The notes under the pieces are model-generated. The model made no database searches and was not told where the DNA came from. It saw nothing but the letters and a program-made list of their open reading frames with translations. A stretch of 64,000 nucleotides of DNA from assembly GCA_965207475.1 (NCBI GenBank), contig OZ242278.1, positions 434,001-498,000 on the forward strand, read 5' to 3'. A program made the translations under genes and the position numbers. This DNA comes from WTFY01 sp011523795. GTDB taxonomy: Bacteria; Pseudomonadota; Gammaproteobacteria; UBA4575. Of this stretch, positions 59,344 to 64,000 are shown piece after piece; within the stretch, counting starts at the first letter, position 1; the number at the start of each line of letters is the position of its first letter.

Positions 59344-60141
59344 TCATGCGCAGGCTGTAATTGCCGAACTCAATGCATTGCGCACATCACGGTCATCCGT
59401 AATGGGCAACACCAAGGCAACCTCGCATGCATCCTGAAGCGAGACACCCTGTGCCATCAACTGAGCGGCATATATCAACATTCGAGTCGATGCACCCTCA
59501 TCCAAGCCATGTCCCTTCAGATTCCTGGAACGCTCAGATATATACACAAGCTTTGCGGCAGTCTTGTCATCGATGCCAGATTCATGCGAGATGATCTTTG
59601 CCTCATCCTCGGGGCTGGGGTAATCGAAATCAATGGCACCAAATCTTTGCTTTGTTGATTCCTTCAAATCCTTTAAGACGCTTTGGTAGCCTGGGTTATA
59701 GGAAATGATAATTTGAAAATCCTGATGCGCCCTTACCACTTCATTTTTCTTTTCCAGGGACAGTATGCGTCGATCATCTGTTAAGGAGTGGATAACAACA
59801 CTCGTGTCCTGTCTGGCTTCAACAATTTCGTCCAGATAGCACATTGCTCCATGGCGAACCGCTATGGTGAGCGGACCGTCATGCCAGACTGTCCCTTCTG
59901 CATCAAGCAAATAACGACCAACAAGATCCGAGGCCGTCATGTCTTCATGGCAGGATACCGTAATCAAAGGCTTTTGAAGTTTCCAGGCCATATATTCAAC
60001 AAAGCGTGTTTTCCCACACCCGGTCGGGCCCTTCAACATCATCGGCATACGGCTGGCGTAAGCAGCTTCGAACAACTGCACCTCATTATGCGTCGGGAAA
60101 TAATAAGGCTCACTTGTGATGGAGTAGCTATCTAGATTCAT
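59344..60141 (-). CDS. CbbQ/NorQ-type MoxR-family AAA+ ATPase
   Basis: A 265-residue ATPase. Walker A GPTGCGKT (38-45), Walker B in MCYLDEIVEA, sensor and arginine residues, and the NorQ/CbbQ C-terminal domain are visible (TADRSRNLKG-like ISERSRNLKGHGLDEGASTRMLIYAA). It works with the VWA partner encoded immediately downstream. It lacks a clear Shine-Dalgarno. Downstream of amiE, 110 bases, with a strong hairpin between. Confidence 0.92.
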   Translation of the reverse strand: MNLDSYSITSEPYYFPTHNEVQLFEAAYASRMPMMLKGPTGCGKTRFVEYMAWKLQKPLITVSCHEDMTASDLVGRYLLDAEGTVWHDGPLTIAVRHGAMCYLDEIVEARQDTSVVIHSLTDDRRILSLEKKNEVVRAHQDFQIIISYNPGYQSVLKDLKESTKQRFGAIDFDYPSPEDEAKIISHESGIDDKTAAKLVYISERSRNLKGHGLDEGASTRMLIYAAQLMAQGVSLQDACEVALVLPITDDRDVRNALSSAITACA

Positions 60142-60204
60142 AAAGTGACCAGATCACAAGCCAAGGTCTATCATTGCACTGCACAGACTCTGCCATGAGA
60201 TAAT

Positions 60205-60236
60205 GAAGGCGGAGGCATCGACATGCCTCCGCCTTC
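60205..60236. terminator. 14-bp perfect hairpin between amiE and the MoxR ATPase gene
   Basis: Arms GAAGGCGGAGGCAT and ATGCCTCCGCCTTC enclose a CGAC loop. No T run follows on either strand. It may stabilise the amiE message or lower read-through into the ATPase gene. Confidence 0.55.
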
Positions 60237-60251
60237 GTCTTCACAACAGTA

Positions 60252-61286
60252 TTAACGATGAGTTTTGGGGTTGGGTATGCCCTCAATCTCACATTCTTCT
60301 GTTCCAACAGTCGTTCTGGTAATGGATTCCACCATTTCACGAGTAGCATCCGGGTCGGTGACCCACTTCTTATAGAAGTCATAAGGACACTCCGCCGCAC
60401 CTCTTTCACTGTCTCCAGAATTAATCATTCCTGTATATCCGCGATGAAGCAGCTTGAACAGATGGTTTTGTGACTGCTGGTTCTTGCGCGCATCCCGAAT
60501 CAGCGATACGGACAGATTTGCATATTGAACCCCATTCTCCTCTTCGGCACAGGCGCCAAGCGTGCGACCGTCAAAGCCGATTATCGAAGAGTAACCGAAG
60601 TAGGAGTACACCCCGTCGAATCCTGTAGCATTGGCTACAGCTACGTAGGAATTGTTCATCCACGCCATGGCTTTAGCCACCATGACCTGCTGGTCCTTGG
60701 ACGGATACATGTAGCCCTGGCACCGGATGATGAGTTCCGCACCTTTCATCGCGCAGTCTCTCCAGATTTCAGGGTAATTGCCGTCGTCACAAATGATCAA
60801 ACTGATTTTCAATCCTTTCGGACCATCTGATACATATGTGCAGTTTCCAGGATACCACCCCTCGATAGGTACCCATGGCATGATCTTGCGATACTTTTGC
60901 ACGATTTCACCCTGATCATTCATGAGTATCAGCGTGTTGTAGGGAGCCTTGTTGGGGTGCTCCTCGTGACGCTCGCCTGTCAGCGAAAACACGCCCCAGA
61001 CTTTTGCATTACGACACGCCTCTGCAAATATTTCGGTTTCTTCACCTGGACAACTGGATGCAGTCTCATACATCTCTTTCTCGTCATACATGATCCCATG
61101 CGTGCTGTACTCAGGGAATATGACAAGATCCATTCCAGGCAGTCCGACTTTCATCCCCTCAATCATGGTCGCAATATTGCGCGCATTGTCGAGGACCTCT
61201 TCTTTAGTATGCATGCGAGGCATCTTGTAATTGACTACAGCAACGCCCACTGCATCTTTACTACTTGAAATATCACCGTGATACAT
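60252..61286 (-). CDS. amiE: Aliphatic amidase AmiE
   Basis: A 344-residue nitrilase-superfamily enzyme: MYHGDISSSKDAVGVAVVNYKMP at the start. The catalytic triad is Glu59 in VIFPEYST, Lys134 in QKYRKIMPW and Cys166 in IICDDGNYPE, at the same positions as in the Pseudomonas enzyme. It hydrolyses short aliphatic amides (acetamide, propionamide and possibly formamide) to acid plus ammonia. An excellent TAGGAGG precedes ATG 61286. In Pseudomonas amiE is followed by amiB, an ATPase, so the MoxR gene here may be functionally comparable. Confidence 0.95.
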   Translation of the reverse strand: MYHGDISSSKDAVGVAVVNYKMPRMHTKEEVLDNARNIATMIEGMKVGLPGMDLVIFPEYSTHGIMYDEKEMYETASSCPGEETEIFAEACRNAKVWGVFSLTGERHEEHPNKAPYNTLILMNDQGEIVQKYRKIMPWVPIEGWYPGNCTYVSDGPKGLKISLIICDDGNYPEIWRDCAMKGAELIIRCQGYMYPSKDQQVMVAKAMAWMNNSYVAVANATGFDGVYSYFGYSSIIGFDGRTLGACAEEENGVQYANLSVSLIRDARKNQQSQNHLFKLLHRGYTGMINSGDSERGAAECPYDFYKKWVTDPDATREMVESITRTTVGTEECEIEGIPNPKTHR

Positions 61287-61904
61287 AACTTATCCTCCTA
61301 GTCGATTCATATTTTCACTGTCATATTGAAAAAATAATGGCTGCAGATCGACTCTTAATTATTGAAAAATTCAAACTAACCGCCTATTTTTGTTAAGGTT
61401 GATTGCCTAACTAATCCTTGAAATTATACATTTAATTCCTGCACGCGTGATGAAATTTACATAAAAATTGTGAATCCCGGGGAATAATCAAAGCCTCTCT
61501 CTCAAAGTAATCATCTGAAACCTTCCATTCAGGCAGACAGTGCGCTCAAGTCTCAGTAATCAGTGGCATGCAAGCGGCAAAACCTAGTCAACAGAAGAAA
61601 CCCTGCAAGCTGTATCGTCACTTATACAAACAGGACCTTCTTGATCATTTATGAAACTAATGACAAATCACGACGAGTGTATACCCCTGGCAGCACATAA
61701 TCTTCACGGCAAATGCAAAATCAATTTTCCCGGCCAGAGTTGAGAAAACAAGTAGCAAGCAGGCAGCAGACTCGAAAATGGAGTACCATTTCCACACATG
61801 GTCAAAACAGGGCCCGGCCCTCTACATCAGGCTGCAATACCCTATGCCCAACTTGAATTTGTACATAGTAAATGACCAGGCCAGGCTCACTTGGTCAGTA
61901 CTCC
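61287..61904. promoter_or_regulatory. Divergent regulatory interval between amiE and the small-gene pair
   Basis: A 618-base AT-rich gap. No gene is convincing on either strand. It must hold the amiE promoter and that of the plus-strand small genes. No clear operator repeats were found. Confidence 0.4.
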
Positions 61905-62051
61905 ATGAGTAACATTATCGATTTCAAAGCCAAAGAGGCGCAACGCCGGCAAAAACGCATACGCGCTTTGCTGCACAAAGCACTGACTGGCCTGCTTGAT
62001 GACAAGGAGATAGATGAATTGAGAGCCCTGACAAGACGGGAGTGTCATTGA
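61905..62051 (+). CDS. Small basic protein, unknown
   Basis: A 48-residue protein from ATG 61905: MSNIIDFKAKEAQRRQKR then IRALLHKALTGLLDDKEIDE, helical and strongly charged. No family recognised. Its TGA overlaps the start of the next gene (by four to ten bases depending on the start), so they are coupled. The pair lies between amiE and the FtsZ-like gene. Confidence 0.5.
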   Translation: MSNIIDFKAKEAQRRQKRIRALLHKALTGLLDDKEIDELRALTRRECH

Positions 62052-62398
62052 CGTTAGCAATCGTGCTTAATTTTGAAGAAAAATTCATAGCAGATGAAAA
62101 GGAAAGGCTGAAGTACCTGCTGACACAATTCATGCCCCTGCTTGCAAGGGACCACACTTCAGAAGGCCAGGAAAACCACCAGGTTGTTTCGGGCATACTG
62201 AAGCAGAACTTGACGCATACTGAATTGCTGGAAGAGCTCTGGCCAGTATTTGCAACCCCTGATGCAAAGCCCAAGCAACTTGTGCTGGCTGATGACGTTG
62301 AACGGAACCTTGGACCAAACCGTTCTGCCGAATACCTAGGCCTGCACGCAGATATCAGCTACATGGTGGTAAAGCACTTAACTGACGCCCACAAGTAG
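62042..62398 (+). CDS. Uncharacterised protein coupled to the small upstream gene
   Basis: A protein of 116-118 residues. The start could be GTG 62042 or the TTG at 62048, which overlaps the upstream TGA (TTGA) and has GGGAG at a better distance. The sequence is helical and acidic: LNFEEKFIADEKERLKYLLTQFMPLLARDH, EELWPVFATPDAKP and NRSAEYLGLHADISYMVVKHL. No family recognised. Encoded convergent to the FtsZ-like gene, with a perfect palindrome between their 3' ends. Confidence 0.55.
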   Translation: MSLTLAIVLNFEEKFIADEKERLKYLLTQFMPLLARDHTSEGQENHQVVSGILKQNLTHTELLEELWPVFATPDAKPKQLVLADDVERNLGPNRSAEYLGLHADISYMVVKHLTDAHK

Positions 62399-62425
62399 GC
62401 AGTCGTGTGCCTGTGGAATCCAGAG

Positions 62426-62454
62426 CGGCTCTTTGCGAATTTCGCAAAGAGCCG
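62426..62454. terminator. 29-bp perfect palindrome between convergent genes
   Basis: CGGCTCTTTGCGAA-T-TTCGCAAAGAGCCG, a perfect inverted repeat with a single-base centre, between the 3' end of the plus-strand gene and the 3' end of the minus-strand FtsZ-like gene. It suits a bidirectional terminator but lacks T runs. Confidence 0.55.
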
Positions 62455-62515
62455 ACTCGCCATTCATCAGGGTTGCACTGTACCCGATTTGAAGCGAAAG
62501 TTATCGGAATGATCC

Positions 62516-63778
62516 CTAATTACACTGCTTTTGTTTAGCCTTGCTTAGCTTGTCGTAGGCACCTTTTGCATCGGCAAAACAGACAAGGTCAGTACATGTG
62601 AGTCCAGGAAGAAGAATATCGGCATAAGAAGTCAGATGATCAAAAAATTCATGATGATCTATCTGGATGCTCGAATCTTCCGCAGTCAGAAAGCTGTCCT
62701 TGAGCCTTTGTGCCAACTTGTCCTGTAGGCGATCTACACCAATTTCACGCGGTGCATGCATGTGTACATCTGCATGATTTGTCCGGAACTTCTTGTTCAA
62801 CCCGGAAAAATCATCAAGGTGATCAATCCACTGTTCTATCACCTTTCTCCACTTGCTTAAGGCTTCACCTGGTAGTACCTGTACGCCTGGATGTGTAAAT
62901 TTCGCCAAATTGTAATACATCCATTTGCCAGACCTGTTGCTTTCATCGGCTGCCTGCAGCATGTGAGCCATCTCCAGACCGGAACCCCGAACTGCATACC
63001 GCATGAATGAATCCTGGGCAAACTTGTTGGTTACTTCCTGACGGATCCGGTCGCGCACTGCCGGTACGCCAGTTTCCGTATAGGATGTAAGCCGCTGCCA
63101 GGAATGTTCAGTGTTCACAACAAAAAAACCGCCTGTAAACGGGTTGTTTTGATCCTTTGACTGACCTCCGGTCATGCCGTCAATTTCGCTGAGGCTTGCA
63201 TACAGGCTGGCAGGTACATCCCCATCCCCGCTATGCGGGAGTTGTCCTACACCGAATACCGGGATATCTTTTTTCAAGATGTCGGCTGCCAGGTGACGGG
63301 TCAGGTCTGGTGCCATGCCGCTCCCTGTACCGCCTGCCAAGTTAAAGCAAACCATAATTCGTGAAGGCAGTTCAGATTGCTCAGCATGGTTTACAAATGC
63401 TGTCAAGGATGCTTCAAGACCACTTTGATCATCGCCAGATGCCTTGGCATACATAGCCTTAGCCTCTGCCCTAGACAAATGTCCCCCCGATTCAGCCAGA
63501 GAAATACACTGGAACTGAAAGTGCTCAGCAGGAATTCCCTGCTCTTCAAGACGCTGGCTCAATCCAGCTGCATAACCCTTTACACGCAACAGGTCATCCT
63601 CACCCGTATCTATCACCAGTGCTGCCACTCTAGCACGGGAATCCATCAGGACATCTTCAATCTCACCCGTTCGAAGTAATCCGTCTACATAACCCGCTCC
63701 AGAACGTCCAATTCCAATTGCACTTACGCTATACGGTGCAGATCCATCCGTTGCACCACCGGACTTAGTTTTAGCCAT
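62516..63778 (-). CDS. Divergent FtsZ/tubulin-superfamily GTPase
   Basis: A 420-residue protein. The N-terminal nucleotide-binding start VSAIGIGRSGAGYVDGLL (about 18-35) aligns with the FtsZ first loop. LVIDTGEDDL resembles the second strand/loop, and the tubulin signature is NLAGGTGSGMAPDL (about 146-159). Further segments VFGVGQLPHSGD and FVVNTEHSWQRL keep the fold. FtsZ's conserved NADQ/T7 catalytic loop region is not obvious to me. It is unlike cell-division FtsZ or CetZ and may belong to the FtsZ-like groups proposed in membrane remodelling. A GAGGG precedes ATG 63778. No partner membrane gene was found; the next gene is convergent. Confidence 0.8.
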   Translation of the reverse strand: MAKTKSGGATDGSAPYSVSAIGIGRSGAGYVDGLLRTGEIEDVLMDSRARVAALVIDTGEDDLLRVKGYAAGLSQRLEEQGIPAEHFQFQCISLAESGGHLSRAEAKAMYAKASGDDQSGLEASLTAFVNHAEQSELPSRIMVCFNLAGGTGSGMAPDLTRHLAADILKKDIPVFGVGQLPHSGDGDVPASLYASLSEIDGMTGGQSKDQNNPFTGGFFVVNTEHSWQRLTSYTETGVPAVRDRIRQEVTNKFAQDSFMRYAVRGSGLEMAHMLQAADESNRSGKWMYYNLAKFTHPGVQVLPGEALSKWRKVIEQWIDHLDDFSGLNKKFRTNHADVHMHAPREIGVDRLQDKLAQRLKDSFLTAEDSSIQIDHHEFFDHLTSYADILLPGLTCTDLVCFADAKGAYDKLSKAKQKQCN

Positions 63779-63928
63779 AATTTGTCACCCTCATTTTTCT
63801 TTATCAAATTATTTTCCTTGTCTTATTGGTAAATCCTCCATAGGAAACCCTGATTATCGTGATGAAATAGTTTAAACCCTGCCTTCACCTCCACCTGAAA
63901 TTATCTGAAAACAGCCGTGTGCAATTTC

Positions 63929-64000
63929 CTAGTGGCGTGGGCCCTGATCAGGGTGTAGCAACAACCGTTCCACGCGCTGTCCCTTCATGACATGAACTTT
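63929..64000 (-). CDS. Possible C-terminal end of a gene running in from the right
   Basis: On the minus strand one frame is open from the window edge to TAG at 63929-63931, giving a 23-residue tail ending ERLLLHPDQGPRH. It is too short for a family call and may not be coding. Confidence 0.3.
   Translation of the reverse strand, partial: KVHVMKGQRVERLLLHPDQGPRH

Noticed and set aside
1..64000. CRISPR array or IS element
   Set aside because: No regularly spaced direct repeats and no transposase with inverted ends were seen; mobility here is through the ICE integrase only.

Overview
The window reads as chromosome of a gammaproteobacterium of moderate GC content. The basis is the backbone gene order mutS / pncC / recA / recX / alaS / lysC / csrA, cmoA-cmoB-prfC, and leuA-pssA-psd-ilvC-ilvN, together with tRNA and ribosome-binding-site style. 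No species can be named from the sequence alone.

Positions 1-12,980 are the right end of an integrative and conjugative element (ICE) of the PFGI-1/SPI-7-like kind. It holds a tyrosine integrase beside tRNA-Arg(TCG), a short overlapping excisionase-like helix-turn-helix gene, and a lambda-like CI/Cro switch. From the Cro side, genes run leftwards for partition and replication (ParB, DUF2857, STY4528, PFL_4669, a small putative RHH protein, StbA/ParM) and maintenance (STY4534, RadC, DUF6573). Several of these genes share GC-rich hairpin leaders, and a pseudoknot-like element occurs twice. A plus-strand ApeA-like HEPN gene, probably anti-phage cargo, interrupts the left part. Further transfer genes would lie beyond position 1.

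Positions 12,981-17,940 lie around two tRNA-Arg genes and a tRNA-Ser. They carry msrPQ, a GNAT gene and two tandem CBU_0592-like membrane genes. The second tRNA-Arg(ACG) is abutted by a decayed C-terminal remnant of a related integrase, so a second element once sat there. Positions 18,000-31,250 are accessory: an orphan NMT1-type binding protein, a degenerate tRNA-Gly-like sequence, and a GC-rich five-gene TonB/ABC metal-chelate uptake operon with a methyltransferase whose right edge truncates a cupin gene. A porin with a PotD-like binding protein follows, divergent from a LysR regulator.

From 31,400 to 54,400 the window is mostly housekeeping: ammonium transport, CsrA, lysine/threonine entry enzyme, alanyl-tRNA synthetase, recombination and mismatch repair, tRNA wobble modification, release factor 3, type-4 uracil-DNA glycosylase, and leucine/isoleucine/valine plus phospholipid synthesis. 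A leucine-rich leader ORF precedes leuA. The Psd-like protein has Cys where the pyruvoyl-forming Ser is expected, and ilvN has no neighbouring large subunit.

From 54,400 to 64,000 lies an apparent amide-use module. AmiE (amide to carboxylate plus ammonia), a NorQ/CbbQ-type MoxR ATPase, a NorD/CbbO-type VWA protein and acetyl-CoA synthetase are co-oriented, so acetamide could supply acetyl-CoA and ammonium. Divergent from it are two unrecognised small genes, and then a divergent FtsZ/tubulin-superfamily GTPase of 420 residues. That GTPase is the least conventional protein in the window.
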